Assembly: GCA_938083085.1 (NCBI GenBank) | Contig: CALLKX010000002.1 | Span: 1-64,000, forward strand | DNA from: an uncultured bacterium | GTDB taxonomy: Bacteria; Planctomycetota; UBA1135; GCA-002686595 | Reading direction: 5' to 3' | DNA: 64,000 nucleotides | Shown: positions 49,819 to 61,936 of the stretch, piece by piece | How the letters are laid out: each line of letters begins with the position of its first letter | Position numbering within the stretch: position 1 is the first letter of the stretch | Program-made: the position numbers and the translations under genes | The notes under the pieces: model-generated | The model's database searches: none | What the model saw: the letters and a program-made list of their open reading frames with translations, nothing else | Told to the model about the DNA's origin: nothing

Positions 49819-50467
49819 TCGACTCGCCGTAGCCGTAGCGGCTGGCGGCATCCATCATCTCGTCCCGGAGACTTCCCGCCGGAAGGCGGTCCCAGTCAGC
49901 GCCGCTGAAGTCGCGCGACTGCCCCTGTCCTGGGGTCGCGGCCAGGACTCGCTGGACCGTGGAGCGGTCACGCACGAGCCCCAGGAGCGCGACAATCTCA
50001 CTGACGCGGTCCCCCTCAAATTCCTCGGCGAGGAAGCGATGGTAGAGCAGGTCGTCGTAGTCCGCCGCGCCCTCGGCCATGCGGTTCCACTCGAGCCAGA
50101 AGCGCATGCACCTGACGAGGGGGCCGCCGAGCTTCGTCTCCGGCAGGAAGTCCTGCACGAAGGAGCGACGAGCCGAGGGGCTCTGGAAGAAGCCGGAGCT
50201 GTAGAGCCCCTGAACCGTCGCCAGCGGGTGCCGCACCTGATGGAAGATCACCGAGCGCTCGGGCAGCTTGCCCAGCACCGGGGCGGCGAGCCAGGAGGCG
50301 TCTCCCGCGAGCTTCGAGGGCCAGAAGAGGGTGCCGCTGCGCTGGTAGCTCTCCAGATTGAGAACGTCCTCGTGCCCACAGGGCGCACCGAGAGCCGTCA
50401 GGGACTGCGAGGTGAAGCGCAGCCCAGAGCGGGCGCAACCAGTGAGAACGAACAGGCGTGAAGGCAT
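49796..50467 (-). CDS. Sulfotransferase-like P-loop protein
   Basis: A 223-residue protein with an N-terminal PAPS-type P-loop region (LFVLTGCARSGLRFTSQSLT). A second block, SVIFHQVRHPLATVQGLYSS, resembles the 3'-phosphate binding segment of sulfotransferases (VRHPL). The length is short for the family and the usual glycine-rich KTGT motif is diverged, so substrate and activity are uncertain. It starts at the ATG at 50467 and is divergent from the LOG-family gene. Confidence 0.7.
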   Translation of the reverse strand: MPSRLFVLTGCARSGLRFTSQSLTALGAPCGHEDVLNLESYQRSGTLFWPSKLAGDASWLAAPVLGKLPERSVIFHQVRHPLATVQGLYSSGFFQSPSARRSFVQDFLPETKLGGPLVRCMRFWLEWNRMAEGAADYDDLLYHRFLAEEFEGDRVSEIVALLGLVRDRSTVQRVLAATPGQGQSRDFSGADWDRLPAGSLRDEMMDAASRYGYGESIKLGVGA

Positions 50468-50593
50468 CACCTTTGTCTTCGACGCTGGCCACCGTCCACC
50501 TGAATTCGAACCGAGCATCTGAATCGAAGACCTGCGAGCGGAAAGGAATCGAGGGGGCTGGGCGCCCGCCGCCAGGTGGCTAGATTGGCAGCC

Positions 50594-51208
50594 ATGAGCA
50601 CCCGCCCCTCCGACGGAACCCCCGCCCCTCGCCGCATCTGTGTCTTCTGCGCCTCCTCCACGGGGTCCAGTCCCGAGTACGCCGAGCTCGCCTCCCGTGT
50701 GGGGCGCACCCTCGTCGAGCGCGGCTACGGGGTCGTCTACGGCGGCGCCAATCGAGGCTTGATGGGCGAGGTCGCCGACGCGGCCCTCGAGGCTGGCGGC
50801 GAGGTCCTCGGGGTCCTGCCCTACGGCCTCCAGGCCATGGAGGTCGCCCACGAGGGCCTGACCCAGCTCGAGATCGTCGACACGCTCCACGAGCGCAAAG
50901 CCCGCATGATGGAGCTCTCCAGCGGGTTCCTGGTCCTCCCGGGCGGGCACGGCACCCTGGAGGAGTTCTTCGAGGTCCTCACCTGGCTCCAGCTGGCCAT
51001 CCACGACCACCCCGTGGGCGTCCTCAATCACGCGGGCTTCTACGACCACATCCTCGCCCACCTGGACCACGTCGTCACCCAGGGCTTGCTCCGACCCGAG
51101 CACCGCAGCCTGCTGCTCGCGGACCACACTCTCGACGGGGTCCTCGACGCCATGGAGGCCTACCAGGCCCCGCCGCGTCCCACGTGGAATACCCGCCCGC
51201 GACCCTGA
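50594..51208 (+). CDS. LOG-family (TIGR00730) nucleotide hydrolase
   Basis: A 204-residue Rossmann-fold protein with the LOG motif PGGHGTLEE (116-124) and the preceding R102 (HERKARMMELSSGFLVLP). It begins RRICVFCASSTGSSPEYAEL and contains GYGVVYGGANRGLMGEVADA, both family-typical. Such enzymes release the base from nucleoside 5'-monophosphates; plant homologues make active cytokinin. Here a nucleotide salvage or signalling role is likely. The ATG at 50594 is chosen over GTG at 50576. Confidence 0.92.
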   Translation: MSTRPSDGTPAPRRICVFCASSTGSSPEYAELASRVGRTLVERGYGVVYGGANRGLMGEVADAALEAGGEVLGVLPYGLQAMEVAHEGLTQLEIVDTLHERKARMMELSSGFLVLPGGHGTLEEFFEVLTWLQLAIHDHPVGVLNHAGFYDHILAHLDHVVTQGLLRPEHRSLLLADHTLDGVLDAMEAYQAPPRPTWNTRPRP

Positions 51209-51213
51209 GACCC

Positions 51214-51246
51214 ACTCGGGGCTCACTCGGGGCTCAATCGGAGCTC
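51214..51246. repeat. 11-bp tandem repeat, three units
   Basis: ACTCGGGGCTC is repeated at 51214, 51225 and (diverged) 51236. The last unit overlaps the stop region of the RNase Z-like gene, and the array lies in the 25-bp gap between convergent genes. Confidence 0.75.
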
Positions 51247-52073
51247 GGGCGGATGCGGGAGACCATGACCTGAGTGCGCGCCGCAAGCTCGGCGGGCAGA
51301 CGCTCGGCGACCAATCGTCGGGCCTCGGTGGGGCTGTGACGCGCCGAGACGTGGTTGATCAACAGATGCCCGCAGGTGAGCTGGTTGGCGAGGGCGGCGA
51401 GCTCATCCAGGTGGATGTGACCGAACTCCGCAGCTCGCGCTGGAGCCACGCGGTCGTCCAGGAAGGTCGCCTCGACGATCAGCCGCGGGGCAGCCATGAC
51501 CTCCGGGTGGTCGCTCAACCCGCTGATCGAGGTGTCACCGGTGATGGCGAGGACGGGCTCGATAACGGCCTGGTGGATTGACTCCCCCGCTTCTCGACGC
51601 TCACGAATCTCTGCACGGCTGGCACCCGCGAGCGCTTCATTGAGACGCTTGCCCACGCGTTCGAAGAGGTAACCCTGGCTCGGAACGCGATGAGCGGTCG
51701 CGAAGGGGCGCACCTGGAGGTCAGGCCGGAGCCGGAGCGCTTCGCCGGGCGGGAGCGGCCGGATCGTAGCGGCGAGCTCACCGCCATCCAGGCGGCGCCA
51801 GACCTCGAGCAGGGCCTCCACATCGCGCTCGATCCCCGGGGGCACCACATAGGTGGCCGGTGCCATCCCCCGTAGACCGCGCTGGGCCACGTGCTGCACG
51901 AGCGAACCCAGGTGATCGGCGTGGGCGTGGGTGATCAGCACCACGTCCCTCGCAACGGTCCGGTCGAGGATGACGCCGAGGTCGACGCAGACCTTGAGCG
52001 CTGGCAGGTCGATGCAGGACGCGACGCCCCCCACCGACACACCGCTCACCTCCAGTCCGTCGAGTTCAAACAC
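51234..52073 (-). CDS. RNase Z-like metallo-beta-lactamase fold protein
   Basis: A 279-residue MBL-fold hydrolase with THAHADHLG (ligands H49, H51, D53, H54), RPFATAHRVPSQGYLFE, the metal aspartate in ITGDTS, and HIHLDE and NHVSARHSPTEA near the end. The ATAHRVPSQGY segment and overall spacing resemble the short plant-type tRNase Z (TRZ1), which matures tRNA 3' ends. Whether it is the main tRNase Z here cannot be told. It is the last gene of a three-gene run with PilZ and MshEN-like genes (46-bp gap). Confidence 0.8.
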   Translation of the reverse strand: MFELDGLEVSGVSVGGVASCIDLPALKVCVDLGVILDRTVARDVVLITHAHADHLGSLVQHVAQRGLRGMAPATYVVPPGIERDVEALLEVWRRLDGGELAATIRPLPPGEALRLRPDLQVRPFATAHRVPSQGYLFERVGKRLNEALAGASRAEIRERREAGESIHQAVIEPVLAITGDTSISGLSDHPEVMAAPRLIVEATFLDDRVAPARAAEFGHIHLDELAALANQLTCGHLLINHVSARHSPTEARRLVAERLPAELAARTQVMVSRIRPSSD

Positions 52074-52119
52074 CAGCAGGTCCTCCCGATCGCCCGAAGC
52101 GATCTGCGGCTATTGGACC

Positions 52120-52872
52120 CTATTCGAAGGCGCTGTTGTAGCGCTCCATCTCGGTCACGCGCCGCTCGATGTAATCAGCGAGGGCAGCCTGGGCACGGTC
52201 CAGGTTCCGCTTGGTGTCCGACTCGGGGACCACCGTGGTGGCCACGCCAAGGCGGGTCCCCGAGGCGTCCGCGAAGATGCTCTTGACCTCCGCGAGGCAG
52301 ACGACCTCGTGGTTGGTCTTAGGGATCGTGAAGCGGAACTCGACTTCAGCGCCGGTCGACAGCACGAGCTCCTGTGGAACCCGGATGCAGGCCCCGCCCA
52401 TGGAGATGTCATGTAGGGAGACGTCATGCGGATACCCGTTGACGATGATCTGTCCCTTGAGCCGCTCGTCGAGGCCTGGACGAGCGCGGCGATCCCTGCG
52501 CCGATTGAAGAGGCGCAGGAAGCCCGCCTGCTCCTCCTTGTCGATCTCCACCTCGTCCACGAACTGGAAGCCGTAGCGGTGCGGCTCGTCCTCTGATGGG
52601 AGCGAGCGAACGGCCGCGGCGACCCGCAGCGGCTTCGAGGTCAGCGAAGAGAAGGTGATGGTCCTCACGGCGCCAAGCACGAGATCGCCTTCCACGCCCT
52701 CGTCGAATTCGATGGCGGCTCCGCCTGCCGACATGTTGACCAGGCGGCCAGAAATGGGGACGCCGTTGCCAAGGGCGATCTGAACGCCAACCCCGTCAGC
52801 CCTTGAGGGAGCCGAACGGTATTGAGACCTGTCGGGGATCGCCTTGGTCTTGCTGAACAATCGCCAGAGCAT
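52120..52872 (-). CDS. Protein with two PilZ domains
   Basis: A 250-residue protein with two PilZ-type modules. The first has RSAPSRADGVG (basic motif) and NMSAGGAAI at about 22-55; the second has DISMGGACI at about 155-163 with EVEFRFTIPK beyond it. Each D/N-x-S-x-G-G motif is the PilZ core, while the N-terminal RxxxR binding motif is weak in the second copy. PilZ domains bind cyclic di-GMP. It lies 39 bp from the MshEN-like gene, so the pair may be a c-di-GMP-responsive unit. Confidence 0.82.
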   Translation of the reverse strand: MLWRLFSKTKAIPDRSQYRSAPSRADGVGVQIALGNGVPISGRLVNMSAGGAAIEFDEGVEGDLVLGAVRTITFSSLTSKPLRVAAAVRSLPSEDEPHRYGFQFVDEVEIDKEEQAGFLRLFNRRRDRRARPGLDERLKGQIIVNGYPHDVSLHDISMGGACIRVPQELVLSTGAEVEFRFTIPKTNHEVVCLAEVKSIFADASGTRLGVATTVVPESDTKRNLDRAQAALADYIERRVTEMERYNSAFE

Positions 52873-52911
52873 GATCAGGGGGAGATGAGGGGTTTGGGAG
52901 CCGGGACCGCG

Positions 52912-53679
52912 CTAGCTCGTGCGACGGTCTGCGTCCCTGCCTGAACCACCGCCTTGGCGGTCACGTCGTTCTATCGGCTTTCGGTCCCAGAAGTCTCGCG
53001 AGGGCTCGGCGCCGGCCGTCTCCTCTGCCGCCAATGTGAAACCACTGGAAGCAGGCAGCGGCGGGATCACGGTGTCGCCGGCCGTTTGGTCAAAGAAGTC
53101 GATCTTCCGGCGCGGGGCAGGGGCCTCTTGCCTCTCAGGCGCCCGTCTCGACTCATCAAGACGCGTCTCCTTGCGCTGCTCGTCGAGGACGAGGTCGAGG
53201 GTCTTCTGATCGATGACGTTCATGGCCACCAGCACCTCCCCGACGCGGCGTCCCTTGCGGACGCGCTGGAGAACAAGCGCCTTGTCCAGGTCCGCCTTGG
53301 TGACCAGCCCCATGGTAAGGAGGTGGTCGCCGATGCGGTGACTGTTGACCACGTGGAAGACCCCGCCCGGCTCAGCGGCACCGGAGGCGCGCTTCTCCTC
53401 GGCGATCTGCCGTTCCACGAACTCCATGATCTCACGAACGAACTCGACCGTACGAACCTCGGTCAGCCCTCGCTCCATCAGGACCACGCCGATCATTCGG
53501 CTGGCGAGCTGGCAGAGGTCTGCAAGCGGAGACCAGCCCTCGGCGAGGACGGCCTCAGACAGCTCGCCAAGAGCGTCCCGAGACCCGTACAAGCGCTCGT
53601 GCTCGCCCTTCTCGAAGGCGATGAACGACCGCTCCAACTCTCTAAGCTGGTCGCGCAGTGACGGTTTTGGATCAGACAT
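52912..53679 (-). CDS. MshEN/T2SSE-N-like domain protein
   Basis: A 255-residue protein. Residues about 10-95 are an all-helical module. At about 118-167 is a module matching the N-terminal domain of type II secretion/pilus ATPases (LLTMGLVTKADLDKALVLQR, then RRVGEVLVAMNVIDQKTLDL), in which the MshEN group binds cyclic di-GMP. The C-terminal 85 residues are low-complexity and polar. There is no ATPase domain, so it may be a regulator or receptor. It is next to the PilZ protein. Confidence 0.72.
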   Translation of the reverse strand: MSDPKPSLRDQLRELERSFIAFEKGEHERLYGSRDALGELSEAVLAEGWSPLADLCQLASRMIGVVLMERGLTEVRTVEFVREIMEFVERQIAEEKRASGAAEPGGVFHVVNSHRIGDHLLTMGLVTKADLDKALVLQRVRKGRRVGEVLVAMNVIDQKTLDLVLDEQRKETRLDESRRAPERQEAPAPRRKIDFFDQTAGDTVIPPLPASSGFTLAAEETAGAEPSRDFWDRKPIERRDRQGGGSGRDADRRTS

Positions 53680-53836
53680 GATGACGGTTGGATCTGGGGC
53701 GAACTGACGGCTTGGCGTCTCCCGAACGACGGGAACTATCGACGTCAGCCCACCAACCGCTGGAGCGATTAGGGCATTTCCTCAACGGCCCCTGGCCATG
53801 GAGCTCTCCGTGCCTCGCTTCGACCGGCCCCCTGAG

Positions 53837-53856
53837 CCTCCGCGCTGCCGCGGAGG
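53837..53856 (-). terminator. 8-bp hairpin after the small lipoprotein gene
   Basis: CCTCCGCG-CTGC-CGCGGAGG is an exact hairpin 21 bp beyond the minus-strand stop at 53878. There is no T-run. Confidence 0.5.
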
Positions 53857-53877
53857 TGGGTCCGGGGCGGGGTCCCC

Positions 53878-54450
53878 TCAGAATGAGGCGTGGAACCCCA
53901 ACGTGAACCACGAGAGCCGCGCCTGGGTGAGCGCCTCGGTGAGCGGCTCCTCCTGGGTCCTCGCGAGCGCGGCGGAGCCGTGGATCCCAAAGGCCCCCAC
54001 CAGCGGCTCCCGCCAGGTCAGGCGCACGAGGCTACTGGAGAAGCCGGAGCGGCCGGCGGGATGGCCATCCACGGGATGCATCCCGTCATCCAGCGGAAAC
54101 TCCTCCACTCCAAGGTCGATGTCCAGCGGCCAAGCCCTTCGACCCTCGCCGGTGGAGTCCAAGGCGGCATCGGCTCGCCCCTGAACGACCAGCTGGGCCA
54201 GGAGTTGTCCATCGCGATGACCGACGAGGAAGTGTCCAGGCTCAGCCTCATGGAAGGAGCCATCCGTCGCCCCGTTGAGCTCCTCGACCGAGAACGTTCC
54301 AGCGTTGGTTCGCGTTGACGTGAGAAGCTCGTGCCCGACGATGACCGGTCGGACACCCTCCACCGCACGAACGCCCGGCACACTGCAGGCCGTCAGCGCC
54401 AGGCTTGCCATGAGCAACACGGCCGTGAAGATTCGAGACGAAACACCCAT
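53878..54450 (-). CDS. Lipoprotein of unknown function
   Basis: A 190-residue protein with a lipoprotein signal (MASLALTAC, C22). The mature part contains short beta-like segments (GHFLVGHRDGQLLAQLVVQG, SSLVRLTWREPLVGAFGIHG) and ends SWFTLGFHASF, where the final aromatic residue resembles an outer-membrane beta-strand end. No family recognised. A 328-bp spacer lies upstream. Confidence 0.6.
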   Translation of the reverse strand: MGVSSRIFTAVLLMASLALTACSVPGVRAVEGVRPVIVGHELLTSTRTNAGTFSVEELNGATDGSFHEAEPGHFLVGHRDGQLLAQLVVQGRADAALDSTGEGRRAWPLDIDLGVEEFPLDDGMHPVDGHPAGRSGFSSSLVRLTWREPLVGAFGIHGSAALARTQEEPLTEALTQARLSWFTLGFHASF

Positions 54451-54778
54451 CGTTCAGCGGCCGCACGCACGTGCGAGCCCGCCCCCGGTGAATCGTCATG
54501 AGTGAGGTCTCGACTCCTGTGCCAATCAACACAAGCCCGCCGCTGTCTCATATCCACCGGCCGATGCGCCCTTGCGACCCCAGAAACGACCTCGGCCTAG
54601 AGCGGCTGCCCTCCGGTGCCGCGCTCCCCGTCGAACAGACACCCCCTGATCCAGGGTGAGACCACGCCCCTGCAAGGGGGCCTCTCCGAGCTCCTGCAAT
54701 TCCCGGCGGTCCGGGTCCTGACGCGACGGCGGAGCGATGGGCCCCAGACTGCCCGCCCCCGCCTGGGGAGCGCGGCGC
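54451..54778. other. 328-bp spacer
   Basis: It should contain the promoter of the lipoprotein gene and the end region of the 503-residue protein. A short GCCCC-TGCAA-GGGGGC hairpin lies at 54666-54681. I see no gene. Confidence 0.45.
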
Positions 54779-56290
54779 CTAGCTCGCGGTCTCTTCCAGC
54801 TCGGAGCGCAGACGCCAGCCAACCTGTCGCATCACCTGGTGCGCGATCGCCGTCGCGCTGAGCGGTCCGGGAAGACGCACGAAGGCGAGCTTCCGCTCGA
54901 GGCAGCTCTCCTTGAACCCGTTGTACTCCTCAGGCTCGAGTCGGACGCCGAGGAGGAAGAGTCGAGCCCCCTCATCCGCCAGCGCGCGCTCCAAGGCCTC
55001 GCTTCGCGCCGCCTTGGGGCCATCCACGTCGACCTCGAGGAGATCGATTTGACTCGCCCCAAGCTCCGAGGCGAGCGCCTCCGCATCGACCTGATTCGAA
55101 GGCGGCGCCATCAACACGGCCCGCTTGCCAGCGACCAGCTCGCGGACCTCATCCAGCGACCGGGACGATCGGTCATCGCCGTCGGCCTTGTGGCTGCTCG
55201 GCTCCGGCGCCCGAACGGGACGAAGGATGCCTCGAATGACCTCTGCGACGTCTTCCTCGACCTCGTGAACCTTCTCGCGGAGTCCCTGGAGGGCCTCGGT
55301 GAGGGCGCGGTCCGAGCGATCGAGGCCAGCGCCAACCCATCCCTTGAGCGCCACCTGCAGGGAGTCCGCCTCGGAACGCGTGGCGCCTCCCTCAACGAGG
55401 AGCTTCTCCACGTGGTAGCGGACCTTGCTCAATAGTTGGCCCCGCTGGCGGCGATCCTTGCGGTCTCGCACAAGCTCGTCCGAGAGCTTCGTGATCCTCT
55501 CGCGGAGGTCTGCGGACTGATGACACTCGGCGAGATCATCGAGCCGCATGTGCCGGTCCACGTAGATCCGGAACCGGGTCGTCTGCTCCTTGAGCCAGAG
55601 AAAGACGTCCCGCTGGTCGGTGTCGCTCCTGACGGGCGCCTCCGAAATGGACGCAAGCAGCGCCGACTGAGCCTCTGCGAGGAGGTACAAGAACGGGCGC
55701 GGAGGTCCCTCGTGGAAGATCCCCGCGTCCTCTAACTCACGCGCCTTCTCCACCGCCATCGCCAGCGTGTCGTAGCAGTCCGCGACCACAGCGAGCTTGG
55801 CGGCCGACTCGTCCGGCACATCGAACGCCCCGTCTTGGTTCGCGCGGAGACCGAAGGGCTGGTCGAGCATCCACGGGATGGTGTCCCGGAGTCCCGTCAG
55901 CGCCTCGCGAAGGACACGCTCCCGGTGGGAAAGCTGCGCCTCCGCCGTTTCCCGCTCACCGCCGGCCAGGCGGCTCAGCCCGTGACGCTCCACGGAGACT
56001 CGGCAAGCGGCCGCCTTCCAAGTCGTCCGCTTCAGCACCGTCTCGAGCCCATCGGTCAGGGCCTTGTCCTCCGGCAGCACGGGTCGCGCAACCTTGCCAC
56101 GGGCTGCCGGAGTCAGGACGCCGTGGGGAGCACCCTTCCCTCCGTCCAGAAGGTCGAGCTCAGAAGAGAGGTAGACGCTCAGCGCACGGAGAGAGTCACG
56201 GGTCTCTCGACTCGTAACAGCCTCCTTCAAGCAGACCTTGAGGAGGTGGTCCAATGCGCCCTGGGGCGGCTCTTTAGATTCGTGCGGCAA
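54779..56290 (-). CDS. Large helical protein with C-terminal DUF2325-like domain
   Basis: A 503-residue protein. The first 390 residues are helical, with long Glu/Arg/Lys-rich segments (SDELVRDRKDRRQRGQLL, ALQGLREKVHEVEEDVAEVI). The last 105 residues form an alpha/beta module (KRAVLMAPPSNQVDAEALAS, RLFLLGVRLEPEEYNGFKES) resembling the DUF2325 fold, though its glycine-rich first motif is changed to PP. No signal peptide, so it is probably cytoplasmic. Function unknown. Confidence 0.65.
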   Translation of the reverse strand: MPHESKEPPQGALDHLLKVCLKEAVTSRETRDSLRALSVYLSSELDLLDGGKGAPHGVLTPAARGKVARPVLPEDKALTDGLETVLKRTTWKAAACRVSVERHGLSRLAGGERETAEAQLSHRERVLREALTGLRDTIPWMLDQPFGLRANQDGAFDVPDESAAKLAVVADCYDTLAMAVEKARELEDAGIFHEGPPRPFLYLLAEAQSALLASISEAPVRSDTDQRDVFLWLKEQTTRFRIYVDRHMRLDDLAECHQSADLRERITKLSDELVRDRKDRRQRGQLLSKVRYHVEKLLVEGGATRSEADSLQVALKGWVGAGLDRSDRALTEALQGLREKVHEVEEDVAEVIRGILRPVRAPEPSSHKADGDDRSSRSLDEVRELVAGKRAVLMAPPSNQVDAEALASELGASQIDLLEVDVDGPKAARSEALERALADEGARLFLLGVRLEPEEYNGFKESCLERKLAFVRLPGPLSATAIAHQVMRQVGWRLRSELEETAS

Positions 56291-56508
56291 GGGATGCGCG
56301 TGCGGTACGCGGCCCGAGTATGGACTCCGATGACGGCGAATTGAAACCGCTCATCGCGGTTACCCGTCCGCCTGGTGCACCAAACCTGCACCCGGGCGGC
56401 ACGGGCGAGAGGGCAGGCGCGGCGCCGGGGGTACGCCCTGGACCGCGCTCCCCGGTCCGGAGCCCCCCTTGGGGTGCCCATCACCCATGATCCCCGCTCG
56501 GCCGAGGC

Positions 56509-59391
<2,883 letters not shown>

Positions 59392-59476
59392 GACTCGGGG
59401 GGAGGAGGGGCTTGGAGAAGAGAACGCAGCGAGTGTATCGCGCCTCGCCCGAGGACTCGGCAAGCTCTGCGGGCCG

Positions 59477-61150
59477 ATGAAGGACCCCTTCGCACCCGCT
59501 GGCGCCCTGCGCCTCAAGCCCGTGGACGTGGTCGGTTTCCCCGCCCCCATGGACCTGCGCCCGGACCCGGACGGGGAAGCGGACGCCCGACTCACCGCGG
59601 GGCGGGCCGAGGACAATGACATCGCGCTGGTGGACGGCCGCTACCCCTCAGTTTCCGCTCACCACTGCCGGTTCGAGCGCAGGGGGCCCGCGCTCTCGGT
59701 CGTGGACCTCGGCTCCAGCAACGGCACCTTGATCAACGGTCATCCAATCGAGGGGACCGTTGAGCTGGCGCTGGGCGACGTGGTCCGGCTCGGAAGCGTC
59801 GGGCCCAAGTTCCTGGTCGTCGGGAGCCGCGAGCTGAACGACACGGTCTTCGTCCGCCGCGAGGAGCTGCGCCCGAACACAGGCGAGGTCGAGGCGATCG
59901 TCAAGCGCGGCCGGCGCGGCAGCCGACTGCGACTCGCTGTCCTCGCAGCCCTCTTGATGAGTGCAGCCGCCTGGGTGGCGTGGGACTCGAGGCAGAGCGC
60001 CAGCGACATGAAGGACGAGCTCGACGCTCGCTCGCTCACGTACGAGCAGCGGCTGGCCGAAGCCTACGCCGAGATCGCAGCCCTCGACCTACGCGAGCGG
60101 GACCGCGCCCAGGACGAGCTCGATCGCTCAGAGTCGCGCCTCGCCACCCTGCGCTCCCTCGAGGGCGACCTGATCCATCGGGCCGAGACGTTGGAGGCGT
60201 CGGTCACGGCCCGCGCCGCCGAGGAGACGCGACTGCGGGACCGCGTGGTGGAGCTGGAGCGAACGGGCAGCGACAAGGGCGTCCTGGACCGAGTGGTCCG
60301 CGACCTCGACGCCGCTCGGGCCGACCTCGACACGACGCGTAGCGAGCTGCGAGACGCCCGGCGGAAGGTCGAACTGCTCGACCCCGTCAACCTCGCGCAG
60401 GCCCGTGTGAGCGGCGTCGCCGACGTCCGCCGCACCGTGGTCCTCATCGAGAACAAGGTCCGGATACGCAACGTCGAGACCGGCGCGATGCTGTTCCTCG
60501 AAGGCGCGGGCCCCACCGCCGTGCCCAACTTCGAGGGGCGCGGCAGCGAGTTCGTGCTGGAGTCCACCGGCTCCGGTTTCTGCGTCGACGCCGGCGGCTG
60601 GATCTTCACGAACGCTCACGTCGTGGGGCCGCCCGACAACGAGCTCCTGCGAGCGATCCGCGGCACCCCTCTGCTCGAGCAGATCGTGGAGCTCACCGTG
60701 GTGTTCTCGGACGAGTCCACGCGGTACGCGGCCGAGATCCACTCCATGAGCCGCAAGGGCGCGGACCTGGCGCTGCTGAGGATCGAGCCCTTTGAAGGGA
60801 TGCCGGTACTCGAGGGCTTCTCGACCGAGGTCGCGCTCCCCCAACCAGGGAGCGACATCTTCCTGCTGGGCTTCCCCCTGGGGTTCCTGGCGGTCCAGGA
60901 GGGGGAGACCGTCATCTCATCCATCTTCCGCGGGATCCTCTCCAGGAAGGTCGGGGACCAGATCCAGGTGGACGCCGGTGTTCACCCCGGGAACAGCGGC
61001 GGCCCGATCACCGACACCGTGGGGCGCGTCGTCGGGATCGTCGTCAGCGTCCAGGCGCTCCCTGACCAGACGGCGGTCTACACCATCGGCTACGGCATCC
61101 CCATCGCCGCGGCCGCCGAGCTCTGGCCTCCGGCCGAGAGCTCGGAGTGA
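59477..61150 (+). CDS. FHA domain - membrane - coiled coil - trypsin-like protease
   Basis: A 557-residue chimera. An FHA domain (about 15-115, with LTAGRAEDNDI, VSAHHCRF and GSSNGTLING) would bind phosphothreonine in the cytoplasm. A membrane segment follows at about 155-175, then a coiled coil (about 180-300). The trypsin-like domain (about 330-545) has a complete triad: H381 in TNAHVVGP, D430 in ADLALLRIE and S507 in PGNSGGPI, close to HtrA/DegP. No PDZ domain is visible. This fits a protease outside the membrane controlled by a phosphorylation reader inside. The ATG at 59477 is preferred over 59390 as the FHA fold begins there. Confidence 0.85.
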   Translation: MKDPFAPAGALRLKPVDVVGFPAPMDLRPDPDGEADARLTAGRAEDNDIALVDGRYPSVSAHHCRFERRGPALSVVDLGSSNGTLINGHPIEGTVELALGDVVRLGSVGPKFLVVGSRELNDTVFVRREELRPNTGEVEAIVKRGRRGSRLRLAVLAALLMSAAAWVAWDSRQSASDMKDELDARSLTYEQRLAEAYAEIAALDLRERDRAQDELDRSESRLATLRSLEGDLIHRAETLEASVTARAAEETRLRDRVVELERTGSDKGVLDRVVRDLDAARADLDTTRSELRDARRKVELLDPVNLAQARVSGVADVRRTVVLIENKVRIRNVETGAMLFLEGAGPTAVPNFEGRGSEFVLESTGSGFCVDAGGWIFTNAHVVGPPDNELLRAIRGTPLLEQIVELTVVFSDESTRYAAEIHSMSRKGADLALLRIEPFEGMPVLEGFSTEVALPQPGSDIFLLGFPLGFLAVQEGETVISSIFRGILSRKVGDQIQVDAGVHPGNSGGPITDTVGRVVGIVVSVQALPDQTAVYTIGYGIPIAAAAELWPPAESSE

Positions 61151-61160
61151 TCGGACCCCC

Positions 61161-61910
61161 ATGGCCCACCTCCCCTGGAGACGGTTCCATCACGAGGTCG
61201 TTCCGTCCACAAACGACCTCGCGTTCGCTGCCCTCGAGGCCGGCGAGGCGCGTCACGGCGACACCTTCATCGCGGCGGCCCAGACGGCCGGACGCGGGAC
61301 ACGGGGCCGCACCTGGGAGAGCGCGATCGGCGGCCTCTACCTCAGCGTCGTACTGCGCTCCGAGTCGATGCCGCCGCCGGGCGCCTGGACCTGCGCGGGC
61401 GCCCTCGCGGTCCACGACCTGGTGACCTCGGCGGGGGCCGCGGCCGCCATCAAGTGGCCCAACGACGTCATCACCACCCGGGGCGCGAAGATCGCCGGGG
61501 TCCTGGCCGAGTCCAGGGGGCTCCGGGCGGACGGCCCCGCCACCTTCATCCTCGGCGTCGGGCTCAACGTGTCCGGTCCCGGCCCCTCCGAGACCCTGCG
61601 AGCGGAGCGGGCCGTCACCTCGCTCGGGGAGCTCGTCCCTGATCTCGACCTCGCCTCGGTGGAGACGGAGCTCGTCGGCGCGCTCCAGCGGCGCACCAAC
61701 GAGATCGGGGAAGACGCGGCGAGGCTCTACGCGGACTTCTTTGATCGCTGCGCGCTGGCCGGCGCGCGGGTTCAGGTCGAGGGCGCGGAGCAGCGGGTCG
61801 AAGGGACCTGGACCGGGCTCGACCCCTTCCTCGGCCTCCGGATCGAGGAAGCTGGGCGCGCACGACACCTCCCGGTCGCCCACGTCCGCGGTGTCCAACC
61901 CGCGCCCTGA
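61161..61910 (+). CDS. birA: Biotin-[acetyl-CoA-carboxylase] ligase
   Basis: A 249-residue biotin protein ligase without the N-terminal DNA-binding domain (class I type). It has VPSTNDLA, the biotinyl-AMP loop QTAGRGTRGRTWES (41-54) and AAIKWPNDV (about 95-103), and a C-terminal SH3-like part with GTWTGLDPFLGLRI. It attaches biotin to carboxylase carrier proteins. The ATG lies 10 bp after the FHA-protease stop, so the two are probably co-transcribed, but function together is not implied. Confidence 0.92.
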   Translation: MAHLPWRRFHHEVVPSTNDLAFAALEAGEARHGDTFIAAAQTAGRGTRGRTWESAIGGLYLSVVLRSESMPPPGAWTCAGALAVHDLVTSAGAAAAIKWPNDVITTRGAKIAGVLAESRGLRADGPATFILGVGLNVSGPGPSETLRAERAVTSLGELVPDLDLASVETELVGALQRRTNEIGEDAARLYADFFDRCALAGARVQVEGAEQRVEGTWTGLDPFLGLRIEEAGRARHLPVAHVRGVQPAP

Positions 61911-61936
61911 ACGATCGACCCCTCACGGCGCCCCCC

